A stretch of DNA of 64,000 nt from Hyphomicrobiales bacterium. Lineage in GTDB: Bacteria > Pseudomonadota > Alphaproteobacteria > Rhizobiales > Rhizobiaceae. Where the stretch lies: assembly GCA_017305835.1 (NCBI GenBank), contig JAFKJY010000062.1:1-64000 (forward strand), written 5' to 3'. Of the stretch, positions 44,432 through 54,214 are shown piece by piece; the stretch's first letter is position 1; every line of letters begins with the position of its first letter. Both the position numbers and the translations under genes were made by a program. The notes below the pieces were generated by a model. It saw only the letters and a program-made list of their open reading frames with translations, ran no database searches and was not told where the DNA came from.

Positions 44432-45608
44432 GGCCGGCGCTGCGGCGGCCGTCAGGAAGTCGCCGCGAAGGGCCCGGGCCGTCGCGGTGGCGGAGCCGTC
44501 GCCGCCCGTCGTCATGGTCGAGCCCGGCCCGAGCATGGCCTGGCGCCGCCAGATCATGTTCTGGCTCGTCGCGGCCGCCATCTTCATCGGCTTCCTCTAT
44601 CTGTTCAGCTCGATCCTGCTGCCCTTCCTGGCCGGCATGATCCTGGCCTATTTCCTCGATCCCGTGGCCGACCGGCTGGAACGGCTCGGCCTGTCGCGGC
44701 TGTGGGCGACCGTCGTCATCCTCATCGCCTTCATCGTCGTGCTGGTCATCGGCCTGATGATCGTCATCCCGGTGCTCGCCAACCAACTCGCCGACTTCAT
44801 CGCGCGCCTGCCCGACTATCTGTCGCGGCTTCAGGACCTCGTCACCGGCTTCGACCCGACCTGGATCGCGCAGAACACCGGCGTCGACGCCAATTCGCTG
44901 CGCGAGGGGCTCGCCTCGCTGCTCACTCAGGGCGCCGGCTTCCTCACCACTTTGTTCAAGTCGATCTGGAGCTCCGGCAAGACGCTGATCGACATCGCCG
45001 GCCTGTTCGTCGTCACCCCGGTCGTCGCCTTCTACATGCTGCTCGACTGGGACCGCATGGTCGCCACCGTCGATGGCTGGGTGCCGCGCGACCACGTCGC
45101 CACCGTCCGGAAGATCGCCGCCGACGTGAACCTCGCCACCGCCGGCTTCGTCCGCGGGCAGGGCACGCTCTGCATCGTGCTCGGCATCATGTACGCCGTC
45201 GGGCTGACGATGGTCGGCCTGAATTTCGGCCTGCTGATCGGCCTGTTCGCCGGCGTCATCAGCTTCATCCCCTATGTCGGCTCGCTGACCGGGCTGGCGC
45301 TGTCGGTCGGCGTCGCCTTCGTGCAGTTCTGGCCGGACTGGCAGTGGATCGCGGCCGTCGTCGCCGTCTTCCTCGTCGGCCAGTTCATCGAGGGCAACAT
45401 CCTGCAGCCGCGGCTGGTCGGAAAGAGCGTCGGCCTGCATCCGGTCTGGCTGATGTTCGCGCTGTTCGCCTTCGGCTACCTGTTCGGCTTCGTCGGCCTG
45501 CTGGTCGCGGTGCCGGCCTCGGCGGCGGTCGCGGTCCTCGTCCGCTTCGCCATCTCGCGCTACCTCGAATCGCCGCTCTACCGCGGCCACGGGGCCGGCC
45601 CCGCGTGA
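44409..45608 (+). CDS. AI-2E/PerM-family membrane protein
   Basis: A 399-residue polytopic protein (UPF0118). It has a basic cytoplasmic N-terminus of about 45 residues and then about eight membrane segments. The family segments YFLDPVADRLERLGL and GVISFIPYVGSLTGL are present, together with FIEGNILQPRLVGKSVGLHP. Family members are transporters or permeases with varied proposed substrates. It overlaps the CDP-alcohol gene by 23 nt and the hda gene by 4 nt. Confidence 0.92.
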   Translation: MAKANPRKAGAAAAVRKSPRRARAVAVAEPSPPVVMVEPGPSMAWRRQIMFWLVAAAIFIGFLYLFSSILLPFLAGMILAYFLDPVADRLERLGLSRLWATVVILIAFIVVLVIGLMIVIPVLANQLADFIARLPDYLSRLQDLVTGFDPTWIAQNTGVDANSLREGLASLLTQGAGFLTTLFKSIWSSGKTLIDIAGLFVVTPVVAFYMLLDWDRMVATVDGWVPRDHVATVRKIAADVNLATAGFVRGQGTLCIVLGIMYAVGLTMVGLNFGLLIGLFAGVISFIPYVGSLTGLALSVGVAFVQFWPDWQWIAAVVAVFLVGQFIEGNILQPRLVGKSVGLHPVWLMFALFAFGYLFGFVGLLVAVPASAAVAVLVRFAISRYLESPLYRGHGAGPA

Positions 45609-46312
45609 GCGCCATGCAGCCCGAGCGCCCACGCCAGATCCCGCTCGACCTCGACCGCACGCCCGGCTTCTCGCGCGACGATCTCGTCGTCAGCCCGGCC
45701 AATGCGGCGGCCGTCGCGATGGTCGACCGCTGGCCCGACTGGCCGGCCTCCGCGATGGTGCTCGCCGGCCCGCCCGGCTCCGGCAAGAGCCATCTCGCCG
45801 CCATCTGGGCCGAACATTCGGGCGCCGCGAGCCTCGACCGCGCCTCGCTCGGCGCGGCGGCTCTGGCGGCCGCCTCGCGCGGCCCGGTGCTGGTCGACGA
45901 CGCCGATGCGGGCGGCCTCGACGAGGCCGGGCTGTTCCACCTCTTCAACGCGGTGCGTCAGGCCGGCGGCCACCTGCTGCTGGTCTCCCGCCGCTTCCCG
46001 GCCGCCTGGGGCGTGCGCCTGCCGGACCTCGCCTCGCGGCTGAAGGCGGCGCCCGTCGTCGAGATCGGCGAGCCGGACGACATGCTCCTGGCCGGCGTCA
46101 TCACGAAACTCTTCGCCGACCGTCAGGTGGCGATCGAGCCGCTGGTCGTGCAGTACCTCGTGCGCCGCATCGAGCGGTCGCTGGCCACGGCCATGCGCGT
46201 GGTCGAGAAGCTCGACCGCCGCGCGCTGGAGGAAAAGACCCGCATCACCCGCCCCCTCGCGGCCTCGGTTCTCGACGCGATGGACGCGGGGCAGGGCGTC
46301 CTGGAGCTCTAG
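45605..46312 (+). CDS. hda: DnaA-related Hda (HdaA) replication regulator
   Basis: Hda promotes hydrolysis of DnaA-ATP together with the clamp. The 235-residue protein has the clamp-binding motif QIPLDL at its N-terminus (residues 11-16), an AAA+ Walker A GPPGSGKSHLA, and Walker B LVDDADAGG. Sensor region LLLVSRRFPAAWGVRLPDLASRL follows. There is no DNA-binding domain IV. The GTG start overlaps the upstream stop (GTGA); ATG at 45614 is an alternative. The stop shares a CTAG with the convergent YciI gene. In rhizobia this gene is usually followed by ppk, which here is about 16.6 kb away. Confidence 0.92.
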   Translation: MSAMQPERPRQIPLDLDRTPGFSRDDLVVSPANAAAVAMVDRWPDWPASAMVLAGPPGSGKSHLAAIWAEHSGAASLDRASLGAAALAAASRGPVLVDDADAGGLDEAGLFHLFNAVRQAGGHLLLVSRRFPAAWGVRLPDLASRLKAAPVVEIGEPDDMLLAGVITKLFADRQVAIEPLVVQYLVRRIERSLATAMRVVEKLDRRALEEKTRITRPLAASVLDAMDAGQGVLEL

Positions 46313-46644
46313 TTCGACGGCTGCTCCAGCGGCCACACCTCGATCACGCCATGCGCGACGGCGCAGGGGCTCTTCGACACCATCTCCATCGCCTCGGCGA
46401 GCGTCGCCGCCTCGATGATGGCGAAGCCCGCCACCGGCAAGGACGACGTCATGAACGGGCCGTTGGCCGTTTCGACCCCCCTGGCGTCGGGATTGCGGAC
46501 CTGGACCGGCGCGCCAGCGATGCCCATCAGCACGCCTGCCTCCTGCAGCTCGGCGTCATGCGCATGCGCCGCGTCGCGGACTTCCGGCGCGGTGCGGTCG
46601 TAGCCGGCGCGGTCGCCGTATCCGATCGTCACGAACTTTGCCAC
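46309..46644 (-). CDS. YciI-family (DGPF) protein
   Basis: A 111-residue YciI-like dimeric alpha-beta barrel: VAKFVTIGYGD at the start, RDAAHAHDAELQEAGVLMG in the middle, then ETANGPFMTSSLPVAGFAII. GTG 46644 is preceded by a strong GGAGGA. The function of the family is only partly known. It is convergent with hda and shares the CTAG stop. Confidence 0.88.
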   Translation of the reverse strand: MAKFVTIGYGDRAGYDRTAPEVRDAAHAHDAELQEAGVLMGIAGAPVQVRNPDARGVETANGPFMTSSLPVAGFAIIEAATLAEAMEMVSKSPCAVAHGVIEVWPLEQPSN

Positions 46645-46805
46645 GGGACGTTCCTCCGGGTCGTTGGCGGCATGGAAGGCCGGGCCGGCTGGCCGGCCGC
46701 CTCGCCGGTAGAACAGGGCGCGGCCGGGATGGTTCCCCGCAAGGCGTTTCCCGCCCACGCGGATCGTGGTCTAATGCAGCCGGCGGCAAATCTGAGGTGC
46801 GGACG

Positions 46806-47411
46806 GTGAGCGAGGCAACCGTGGAGGAAACCGGCGGCAGGCGGCGGCGCGGCAAGGCCGTGACGGCCTTTCTCGTCGCCGACAGGGCGCCGATGTGGTT
46901 CACGGTCGCCGCGCTTCTCGCCGGCTCGGCCGGCACCTACCTCATCGCGCCGCGCGTCAACGCGGAGTTCGAGGCGCAGAAGATCAAGACAGACTTCGTC
47001 ATCCGCAACTACAACGACCTGCGCGCCAAGATGGAGGATTTCCAGAGCCTCTACGTCGTGACCGTGCAGAAGCAGGTGGCGGGCGAGGAGATTCGTGCCG
47101 AGGTCACCCGGCTGCAGGAGCTCGTCGCCCGCGTCGGCGCGCAGAACATCGCCATGATGCCGATGTTCACGACCGCCAACGGCCCGAAGGCGGCCGGCGA
47201 GGTCACCGTCGCCATGAACGGCATGCTGACCGTGCTGTTTGCCAATGCCGGCAAGTCGATCGCCACGGAGCAGGAGACGGCGGCCTACAACGCGCAGGTG
47301 GCCGAGGCCACGCAGAAGCTCGTGAAGCCGCTGCTCGAGCTCTATGTGCGGATCGGCGACGTCGGCCGGCTCAGGCCGACCCCGACCAATACCGACCTCC
47401 GGGAGGAGTGA
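46806..47411 (+). CDS. Single-pass membrane protein with helical domain, unknown
   Basis: A 201-residue protein starting at GTG 46806. A basic N-terminus (GGRRRRGKAVT) precedes one membrane segment (residues 29-48), then about 150 residues of helical, charged sequence that look extracytoplasmic. No known domain is recognised. It stands alone on its strand before the NDUFS4-like gene. Other start codons (GTG 46821) are possible. Confidence 0.65.
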   Translation: MSEATVEETGGRRRRGKAVTAFLVADRAPMWFTVAALLAGSAGTYLIAPRVNAEFEAQKIKTDFVIRNYNDLRAKMEDFQSLYVVTVQKQVAGEEIRAEVTRLQELVARVGAQNIAMMPMFTTANGPKAAGEVTVAMNGMLTVLFANAGKSIATEQETAAYNAQVAEATQKLVKPLLELYVRIGDVGRLRPTPTNTDLREE

Positions 47412-47515
47412 GCCGTCGCGCCGGCTCCCCCGGCTGCGGCGCCCTGCCGGCTTGACGAAAGCCGGCGCTCAGGTAAATGCAGGACAGTTCGGCGAAGCCA
47501 CCGGAGCCACGCACC

Positions 47516-47821
47516 ATGTCCGCACTGATCTACAGCCCCGCCCGGACCGCCATGCAGTCCGGCACGGCCAAGACCGGCTACTGGGTGCTCGAGTTCGAGC
47601 CGGAGAAGCCGCGCAAGATCGACCCGCTGATGGGCTACACCAGCTCGTCGGACATGAAGAGCCAGATCCAGCTCAGGTTCGACACGCGCGAGGAGGCGGA
47701 AGCCTATGCCCGCAGCAAGGGCATCGCCTACCGCGTCGAGGAGCCGAACCAGCCGCGCCGCCGCAACATTTCGTACTCGGACAATTTCCGGTATGACCGC
47801 AAGACGCCCTGGACGCACTGA
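47516..47821 (+). CDS. Complex I accessory subunit (NDUFS4-like, PF04800)
   Basis: A 101-residue protein matching the ETC complex I conserved-region family: [40 protein letters not shown], then [25 protein letters not shown]4-like proteins are alphaproteobacterial and mitochondrial accessory subunits at the inner-membrane NADH dehydrogenase, which supports the taxonomic placement. A second mitochondrial-type accessory protein (NDUFS6-like) is at 62421. A tRNA-Arg gene follows. Confidence 0.92.
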   Translation: MSALIYSPARTAMQSGTAKTGYWVLEFEPEKPRKIDPLMGYTSSSDMKSQIQLRFDTREEAEAYARSKGIAYRVEEPNQPRRRNISYSDNFRYDRKTPWTH

Positions 47822-47858
47822 GCGTCCAGCTGCTCCAGGCACCCTATATCGCCGCTAC

Positions 47859-47935
47859 GGTCCCGTAGCTCAGCCGGATAGAGCACCGGCCTTCTAAGCC
47901 GATGGTCGCAGGTTCGAATCCTGCCGGGATCGCCA
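47859..47935 (+). tRNA. tRNA-Arg (anticodon UCU)
   Basis: A 77-nt cloverleaf. The acceptor stem is GGTCCCG / CGGGATC, with discriminator G and an encoded CCA. The anticodon stem is CCGGC / GCCGA (one weak pair at 27-43), the loop CTTCTAA gives anticodon TCT, and the T arm is GCAGGTTCGAATCCTGC. It sits 37 bp after the NDUFS4-like gene. No duplicated 3' end is seen nearby, so it is not an obvious integration site. Confidence 0.95.
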
Positions 47936-48025
47936 CCGCTTTTCCAAGCTATTGATTTAATTTGCATGTTTGATATCGAGGTCGTACCGGACGAAAGGTG
48001 CGACCGGACTGCCCAGTCCAAAAAC

Positions 48026-49135
48026 CTATATCAGCCCGCGCTGGGACAGTTCGCTCTTCATGTAGGCGTAGTAGATCGGGGCGACGATCAGGCCGGGGAT
48101 GCCGAAGGCGGCTTCCATCACCAGCATCGCCAGGAGCAGCTCCCACGCCCGCGAGCGGATGCGGCCGCCGATGATGCGGGCGTTGGCGAAATATTCGAGC
48201 TTGTGGATCAGCACGAGGAAGACGAGCGAGGCCAGCGAGACGTAGGGCGACACGCTCAGGCTGACGAGCAGGATCACCGTGTTGGAGATCAGGTTGCCGA
48301 CCACCGGCAGCAGGCCGGCGATGAAGGTCACCGCCACCATCACCTTGACGAAGGGCAGCTCGACGCCCGCCAGCGGCAGGATCACCGCCAGGTAGATCGT
48401 CGTCAGCACCGTGTTCAGCGCCGAGATGCGGATCTGCGAGAAGACGATGTTGGCGAACGCCGTGCTCAGCGTCGAGATGCGGTCCTCCAGCGCGGCGGCC
48501 AGCGGCGCCGAGTTGGGGTGGCGCACGCCGCGGCTGTAGGCGATCATGCCGCCGATCAGCATGCCGACCACGATGTGCGTCAGGAACATGCCGACATTGC
48601 GCCCGACGAACTGGAGCTGCCAGGCATTGGCCCTGAGCCAGCGCGACGCGGCCGCCTCGATCTCCTCGACATTGTCGGGCAGGTAGTAGCTGACCCAGCC
48701 GGGCAGGTGGGCGCGCGCGGTGTCGACGGCCTCCGCCATGCTCTGCAGCAGCACGAACAGGTTCTCCGGCCCCGCCGTCAGCCACGAGGCCATGCCGAGG
48801 ATCGCCAGCACCGCCGCGCTCGCCACCAGTCCGGCCAGCACGCCGAGCGCGATGGCGCGGCCCAGCCTGTGGTCGGCCACGCCGGCGCGGTTGAGCAGCG
48901 GCACCGTGCCGTTGACGAGCTGCGCGATCAGCAGCCCCGACAGCAGCGCCGGCACGAGGTGGAGCAGCAGCGCGGCGAGCAGCCCCGCCGCCATGATCGC
49001 CAGCGAGGCGATGTCGATCGCCATCCCGCGATGCGTGCGGACCGGCGCCGTCGCGATGTCGTCGGCGACGGTCACGGCATCGGGCCCGGCCGCAAGCGGC
49101 GTCTCGCGCTCGGAGGGGGAGAGGCTGGTGTCCAT
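48026..49135 (-). CDS. AI-2E/PerM-family membrane protein (second copy)
   Basis: A 369-residue polytopic UPF0118 protein with a short cytoplasmic N-terminus and about eight membrane segments. FVKVMVAVTFIAGLLPVVGN and FLVLIHKLEYFANARIIGG are family-like. It is distinct from the copy at 44409 and lacks its basic N-terminal extension. ATG 49135 is the best start but has a weak ribosome site. It is monocistronic and divergent from the Rrf2 gene. Confidence 0.85.
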   Translation of the reverse strand: MDTSLSPSERETPLAAGPDAVTVADDIATAPVRTHRGMAIDIASLAIMAAGLLAALLLHLVPALLSGLLIAQLVNGTVPLLNRAGVADHRLGRAIALGVLAGLVASAAVLAILGMASWLTAGPENLFVLLQSMAEAVDTARAHLPGWVSYYLPDNVEEIEAAASRWLRANAWQLQFVGRNVGMFLTHIVVGMLIGGMIAYSRGVRHPNSAPLAAALEDRISTLSTAFANIVFSQIRISALNTVLTTIYLAVILPLAGVELPFVKVMVAVTFIAGLLPVVGNLISNTVILLVSLSVSPYVSLASLVFLVLIHKLEYFANARIIGGRIRSRAWELLLAMLVMEAAFGIPGLIVAPIYYAYMKSELSQRGLI

Positions 49136-49476
49136 CGGCCAGGTGTTCCGTTCGTCAGGAGTGCGCGCCGGCGGGCGGGGATGCCCCGGCGGCCGGACCG
49201 CCCCGCAACGGCGGGGCCGCATATCGCACCGTCGCAGCGGTCGCCATCTTCCAGCCCCCGTCGAAATGGTCTCTTGGGCCGCAGTCAACCATCATTGCCG
49301 CCGCCCCACAAGCGGCCGCGGGGGCGGCGTGGCGGCGCAGGCGGGCAGGGCGGGCAATTCGCCGCGGCCCGGCGTGCCGCCGGCAGCCTCCTGCGGCCGA
49401 TTTGTCGCTGCCACGACCGGGCGGAAGCGGTATCGGGATGGCGGCGGCCGCCGCGCCGCCCGTACCGGCAGTCCAG
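49136..49476. other. Intergenic region between PerM copy and Rrf2 gene
   Basis: About 340 bp, very GC-rich with several short GC palindromes (for example CCCCGCAACGGCGGGG near 49201-49216, and GCGGCCGCGGG). I see no gene and no T-rich terminator here. The divergent promoters of the PerM-like and Rrf2 genes must lie in it. Confidence 0.4.
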
Positions 49477-49929
49477 ATGATCTCTCAAAAAGCCAAATAC
49501 GCCCTGCGTGCCCTGATCGCCCTGGCGCGCGCCGACACGCCCGACGCGACCCTGGTCATCGCCGACATCGCCGCCGGACAGCGCATCCCGCGAAAGTTCC
49601 TCGAGCAGATCCTGCTCGACCTGAAGCGCCACGGCATCGTCGAGAGCCGCCGCGGCAAGGCCGGCGGCTATCTTCTGCTGCGCAAGCCGTCGGAGATCAC
49701 TTTCGGCGAGGTGCTGCGCATCGTCGACGGGCCGATCGCGCCGCTGCCCTGCCTGAGCCGCATCGCCTACCGGCGCTGCGCCGACTGCTCCAGCGAGGAG
49801 CGCTGCGAGATCAGGCGCGTCTTTGCCCGCGTCGCCGAGGCGACCCGCGACGTGCTCGACGACACCACCATCGCTGACTGCGTCGCCGCGCCGGCGCGGC
49901 TGGAGCTGGCCGAACTGGTCGCCGTCTAA
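49477..49929 (+). CDS. Rrf2-family transcriptional regulator
   Basis: A 150-residue Rrf2 protein: MISQKAKYALRALIALARA at the start, HTH with IPRKFLEQILLDLKRHGIV and RGKAGGYLLLRKPSEIT in the wing. Four Cys (92, 101, 104, 110; PCLSRIAYRRCADC then ERC) could bind a Fe-S cluster or form a thiol sensor. It lies directly upstream of the sulfate-import operon sbp-cysTWA in the same direction, which makes it the likely regulator of that operon in response to sulfur or Fe-S status (CymR-like logic). This link is inferred. Confidence 0.93.
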   Translation: MISQKAKYALRALIALARADTPDATLVIADIAAGQRIPRKFLEQILLDLKRHGIVESRRGKAGGYLLLRKPSEITFGEVLRIVDGPIAPLPCLSRIAYRRCADCSSEERCEIRRVFARVAEATRDVLDDTTIADCVAAPARLELAELVAV

Positions 49930-50115
49930 GCTGCAGCCGAAAGCGGGCGCCACGGGACGCCCGCGCGGCCCGTAAGGCCACCCAAATCCCCCTTTTTCGA
50001 TCCCGTGGCGCCGGGTCGTCTCGGCGCGGCTGCGCAACGCCCGCCGCGCCGCGGCAGCCCGTCATGGAAAATCTTGCCCTGCCGCTGCATCATTTTGGTC
50101 GGCTCGCGCGTTCTC

Positions 50116-50140
50116 ATACTCGACCAACCCGATAGAGTTT
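50116..50140 (+). promoter_or_regulatory. Candidate operator upstream of sulfate operon
   Basis: ATACTC (50116-50121) and GAGTTT (50135-50140), one mismatch to perfect symmetry, enclose 13 bp, ending 25 bp before the sbp start codon. An overlapping pair TTGGTCG (50095-50101) and CGACCAA (50121-50127) forms a second inverted repeat. Position and symmetry fit a repressor site for the adjacent Rrf2 protein; untested. Confidence 0.45.
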
Positions 50141-50165
50141 CATGGCTCACCCAACGGAGGCAGCC

Positions 50166-51194
50166 ATGACACAGCATCGACGATCATTCCTGTTCGCAGC
50201 CGCGCTCGCCGCTTCGGCGCAGTTCGGCGGCATCGGCCTGGCCTTTGCCGACACCACCCTCGTCAGCGTCTCCTACGACCCGACGCGCGAGCTCTACAAG
50301 GCGTTCAACGACGCCTTCGCCGCCAGATGGAAGGCCGACACCGGCGAGACGGTGACCATCCGGCAGTCGCATGGCGGCTCCGGTGCGCAGGCCCGCGCCG
50401 TCATCGACGGGCTGGACGCCGACGTGGTGACGCTGGCGCTGGAGAGCGACATCAACGCCATCGTCGAGAAGACGCACAAGATCAACCCGGACTGGCGCGG
50501 CCGGCTGCCCAACAATTCGGCGCCCTACACCTCCACCATCGTGTTCCTCGTGCGCAAGGGCAACCCGAAGGGCATCAACGACTGGGGCGACCTCGTCAAG
50601 GACGGCGTCGAGATCATCACGCCCAACCCCAAGACCTCCGGCGGCGCGCGCTGGAACTATCTCGCCGCCTGGGCGTGGGCGTGGAACCAGTCGGGCGGCG
50701 ACGAGGCCAAGGTCAAGGAGTTCATCGGCAAGCTGTTCCAGCACGTGCCCGTGCTCGACACCGGCGCGCGCGGCTCGACGCTGAGCTTCGCCCAGAAGGG
50801 GCTGGGCGACGTGCTGCTGGCCTGGGAGAACGAGGCCTATCTGGTGCTCGACGAGTTCGGCGCCGACCAGTTCGACATCGTCGCGCCGCCCACCTCGATC
50901 CTGGCCGAGCCGCCGGTCGCCGTGGTCGACGCCAATGTCGACGCCAAGGGCACGCGCAAGGTGGCCGAGGCCTATCTGAACTACCTCTATTCGGCCGAGG
51001 GGCAGACGCTGATCGCGAAGAACCACTACCGGCCGTTCAAGCCGGACCTGGTGCCGGCCGCGGACCTGCCGAAGCTGCCGGACATCAAGCTGATCACCAT
51101 CGACGATCCGGTCTTCGGCGGCTGGAAGAAGGCGCAGCCCTACCATTTCGGCGACGGCGGCGTGTTCGACCAGATCTACAAGCCGGCGCAATAG
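50166..51194 (+). CDS. sbp: Sulfate-binding protein of ABC importer
   Basis: A 342-residue periplasmic sulfate-binding protein. It has a signal peptide (residues 1-29, ending LAFA) and the family signature [14 protein letters not shown]. Anion-binding [16 protein letters not shown] and [18 protein letters not shown] follow, and the length is standard. ATG 50166 has GGAGG upstream. It is first in sbp-cysT-cysW-cysA. Sbp and CysP are alternative binding proteins; the motifs do not fully separate them. Confidence 0.95.
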   Translation: MTQHRRSFLFAAALAASAQFGGIGLAFADTTLVSVSYDPTRELYKAFNDAFAARWKADTGETVTIRQSHGGSGAQARAVIDGLDADVVTLALESDINAIVEKTHKINPDWRGRLPNNSAPYTSTIVFLVRKGNPKGINDWGDLVKDGVEIITPNPKTSGGARWNYLAAWAWAWNQSGGDEAKVKEFIGKLFQHVPVLDTGARGSTLSFAQKGLGDVLLAWENEAYLVLDEFGADQFDIVAPPTSILAEPPVAVVDANVDAKGTRKVAEAYLNYLYSAEGQTLIAKNHYRPFKPDLVPAADLPKLPDIKLITIDDPVFGGWKKAQPYHFGDGGVFDQIYKPAQ

Positions 51195-51205
51195 CGGAGG
51201 TTGCG

Positions 51206-52054
51206 ATGAGCCTCGCTGGCGCGGCGGGGTGGCGGTTCAGCAAGCCGAGCGTCGTTCCGGGCTTCGGACTGACGCTCGGCTTCTCGCTCGCCTACCTGAC
51301 CCTCATCATCCTGATCCCGCTCGCGGCGCTGCTGCTGCGCTCGGCCTCGCTCGGCTGGCCGCAGTTCTGGGCCATCGCCACCGACGCGCGCGTGCTGCAC
51401 GCCCTGAAGCTCAGCTTCGGCGCCTCGCTGCTGGCCGCGCTCGTCAACGTCGTGTTCGGCACGGTCGTCGCCTGGGTGCTGGTGCGCTACCGCTTCCCCG
51501 GCCGCCGCGTGATCGACGCCATCGTCGACCTTCCCTTCGCGCTGCCCACCGCCGTCGCCGGCATCGCCCTCACCACGCTCTACGCCCCGCGCGGCTGGAT
51601 CGGGGCGATCTTCGCCCCGCTCGGCGTCAAGATCGCCTACACGCCGCTCGGCATCGTCATCGCGCTCGTCTTCATCGGCCTGCCCTTCGTGGTGCGCACC
51701 GTGCAGCCGGTGATGGAGGAGATCGACCGCGAGGTGGAGGAAGCGGCCGCCACGCTCGGCGCCGGGCGCGCGCAGACGCTCCTGCGCGTCCTGCTGCCGG
51801 GGCTGGCGCCGGCCATCACCACGGGCTTCGCGCTCGCCTTCGCCCGCGCCGTCGGCGAGTACGGCTCGGTCATCTTCATCGCCGGCAACCTGCCGCTGAA
51901 GACCGAGATCGCGCCGCTGCTGATCGTCATCAAGCTCGAAGAGTACAACTATGCCGGCGCCACCGCGATCGCGGCGATCATGCTGGCGATCTCCTTTGCC
52001 ATGCTGTTCGTGATCAACCTCCTGCAATCGTGGAGCCGCAGGCGCTATGGCTGA
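51206..52054 (+). CDS. cysT: Sulfate ABC transporter permease CysT
   Basis: The CysT (CysU) permease, 282 residues with about six membrane segments. The cytoplasmic EAA-type loop [22 protein letters not shown] and [17 protein letters not shown] are typical of this family. It begins 12 bp after sbp with ribosome site GGAGG and its stop overlaps the cysW start by 8 nt. Confidence 0.95.
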   Translation: MSLAGAAGWRFSKPSVVPGFGLTLGFSLAYLTLIILIPLAALLLRSASLGWPQFWAIATDARVLHALKLSFGASLLAALVNVVFGTVVAWVLVRYRFPGRRVIDAIVDLPFALPTAVAGIALTTLYAPRGWIGAIFAPLGVKIAYTPLGIVIALVFIGLPFVVRTVQPVMEEIDREVEEAAATLGAGRAQTLLRVLLPGLAPAITTGFALAFARAVGEYGSVIFIAGNLPLKTEIAPLLIVIKLEEYNYAGATAIAAIMLAISFAMLFVINLLQSWSRRRYG

Positions 52055-52931
52055 CGTCACCCTGACCCCCGGCGCGGGCTTCCGGCGCGGCACCGCCTCG
52101 CCGGTCACCGAACGGCCGGCCGTGCGGCTGGCGCTGATGCTGGTCGCCTTCGCCTTCCTGCTCGTCTTCCTGGTCCTGCCGCTCGTCGTGGTGTTCGGCG
52201 AGGCGTTCGCCAAGGGCTGGGGTGCCGCCGCCGCGACGCTGGCCGAGCCGGACACACTGGCGGCGATCCGGCTCACCCTGATGGTGGCGGCGATCGCCGT
52301 GCCGCTCAACCTCGTCTTCGGCGTCGCCGCCGCCTGGGCGATCGCCAAGTTCGAGTTCAAGGGCAAGGCCTTCCTGATCACGCTGATCGACCTGCCGTTC
52401 TCGGTCTCGCCGGTCATCTCGGGGCTGGTCTACGTGCTCCTGTTCGGTGCCGGCAGCCTGCTCGGGCCGTGGCTCAAGGCGCATGGCGTCGAGATCCTGT
52501 TCGCCGTGCCGGGCATCGTGCTCGCCACGGTGTTCGTCACCTTCCCCTTCATCGCGCGCGAGCTGATCCCGCTGATGCAGGCGCAGGGGACCGGCGACGA
52601 GGAGGCGGCGTTGTCGCTCGGCGCCAGCGGCTGGCAGACCTTCCGCCATGTGACCCTGCCCAACATCCGCTGGGGCCTGCTCTACGGCGTGCTCCTGTGC
52701 AACGCGCGTGCCATGGGCGAGTTCGGCGCCGTTTCGGTCGTGTCCGGCCACATCAGGGGCCTCACCAACACCATGCCGCTGCACATCGAGATCCTCTACA
52801 ACGAGTACAACATCGCCGGCGCCTTCGCCGTCTCGACGCTGCTGGCCGGCCTGGCGCTGGTCACGCTCGGCCTCAAATCGCTCCTCGAATACCGCTACGG
52901 CGACGAGCTCGCCGCGACCGGCCACAATTAG
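52047..52931 (+). CDS. cysW: Sulfate ABC transporter permease CysW
   Basis: The CysW permease, 294 residues. It has an N-terminal membrane segment ([20 protein letters not shown]), EAA loop [20 protein letters not shown] and [20 protein letters not shown], which is the CysW signature. It overlaps cysT by 8 nt and precedes cysA by 10 bp. Confidence 0.95.
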   Translation: MADVTLTPGAGFRRGTASPVTERPAVRLALMLVAFAFLLVFLVLPLVVVFGEAFAKGWGAAAATLAEPDTLAAIRLTLMVAAIAVPLNLVFGVAAAWAIAKFEFKGKAFLITLIDLPFSVSPVISGLVYVLLFGAGSLLGPWLKAHGVEILFAVPGIVLATVFVTFPFIARELIPLMQAQGTGDEEAALSLGASGWQTFRHVTLPNIRWGLLYGVLLCNARAMGEFGAVSVVSGHIRGLTNTMPLHIEILYNEYNIAGAFAVSTLLAGLALVTLGLKSLLEYRYGDELAATGHN

Positions 52932-52941
52932 GAGAGCCGCC

Positions 52942-54042
52942 ATGGACCTTTCGATCCGCAACCTCGGCAAGCAGTTCGACGGCTTTCCGGCGCTGGACGA
53001 CGTCTCCCTCGACATCCGCTCGGGCGAGCTGATCGCGCTGCTCGGCCCGTCGGGCTCCGGCAAGACGACGCTGCTGCGCGTCGTCGCCGGGCTGGAGCAG
53101 CCGACCGCCGGCGCCGTCTTCTTCGGCGGCGAGGACGCCTCGCACCTGACCGTGCAGCAGCGCAATGTCGGCTTCGTCTTCCAGCACTACGCGCTGTTCC
53201 GGCACATGACCGTGGCCGACAATATCGGCTTCGGGTTGCGGGTGCGGCCCCAGGCCTCGCGCCCGCCGCGCGCCGAGATCCGCCGCCGCGCCGGCGAGCT
53301 GCTCGACTTCGTCCAGCTCTCGGGGCTTGAGAAGCGCTATCCCGCCCAGCTCTCCGGCGGCCAGCGTCAGCGCGTGGCGCTCGCCCGCGCGCTCGCCATC
53401 GAGCCGCGCCTGCTGCTCCTCGACGAGCCGTTCGGCGCGCTCGACGCGCAGGTGCGGCGCGAGTTGCGGCGCTGGCTGCGCGACATCCACGACGCCACCG
53501 GCCATACCACCGTCTTCGTCACCCACGACCAGGAGGAGGCGCTGGAGCTGGCCGATCGCGTCGTCGTGATGAACCGCGGCCGCATCGAGCAGGTCGGCAC
53601 CGCCGACGAGGTCTACGACGCGCCGAATTCGCCCTTCGTCTACGGCTTCATCGGCGAATCCAGCACGCTGCCCGTGCGCATCGAGGATGGCCAGCTCTGG
53701 GTGCAGGACCGCACCATCGGCCTGCGGGCCGAGGGCGCGCCGGCGGGCGACGGCACGCTCCATTTCCGCCCGCACGACGTCGAGCTCCTCGACGGCTGCG
53801 GCGGCTGCATTGCCGGCGTGGTGGTGGCGAGCCGCCGCGTCGCCGGCAGCCGCAGGGTCGAGCTCGAGATCGGCAGCGCCGGAAACCGCGTCGAGATCGA
53901 GCTTCCGGCCGACCATCGCGCCGCCGAGCGCAGCCGCATCGCCTTCCGGCCGCAGCGCTGGAAGCTGTTCGGGGATGGCGGGGAGCCGCTGCCGCATGCG
54001 GGTCACGCCGCGCAGCCGAAAGCGATGGCGGGCGCGAACTGA
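52942..54042 (+). CDS. cysA: Sulfate ABC transporter ATPase CysA
   Basis: The ATPase of the sulfate/thiosulfate importer, 366 residues. It has Walker [11 protein letters not shown]-loop [18 protein letters not shown], signature [15 protein letters not shown] and Walker [13 protein letters not shown]. The C-terminal regulatory TOBE-like region has FRPHDVELL. The gene ends in a low-complexity tail ([15 protein letters not shown]). A tRNA-Pro gene on the other strand follows within 20 bp. Confidence 0.96.
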   Translation: MDLSIRNLGKQFDGFPALDDVSLDIRSGELIALLGPSGSGKTTLLRVVAGLEQPTAGAVFFGGEDASHLTVQQRNVGFVFQHYALFRHMTVADNIGFGLRVRPQASRPPRAEIRRRAGELLDFVQLSGLEKRYPAQLSGGQRQRVALARALAIEPRLLLLDEPFGALDAQVRRELRRWLRDIHDATGHTTVFVTHDQEEALELADRVVVMNRGRIEQVGTADEVYDAPNSPFVYGFIGESSTLPVRIEDGQLWVQDRTIGLRAEGAPAGDGTLHFRPHDVELLDGCGGCIAGVVVASRRVAGSRRVELEIGSAGNRVEIELPADHRAAERSRIAFRPQRWKLFGDGGEPLPHAGHAAQPKAMAGAN

Positions 54043-54058
54043 AGCTTGGCCGGGGAAC

Positions 54059-54135
<77 letters not shown>

Positions 54136-54214
54136 CTTGGCGCGGGCTATACGGTCACGCCGTTCCGGGCGCAAGTCCCGTGCCGGGAACGGCCCGCATC
54201 CCGACTGCCGGTCC

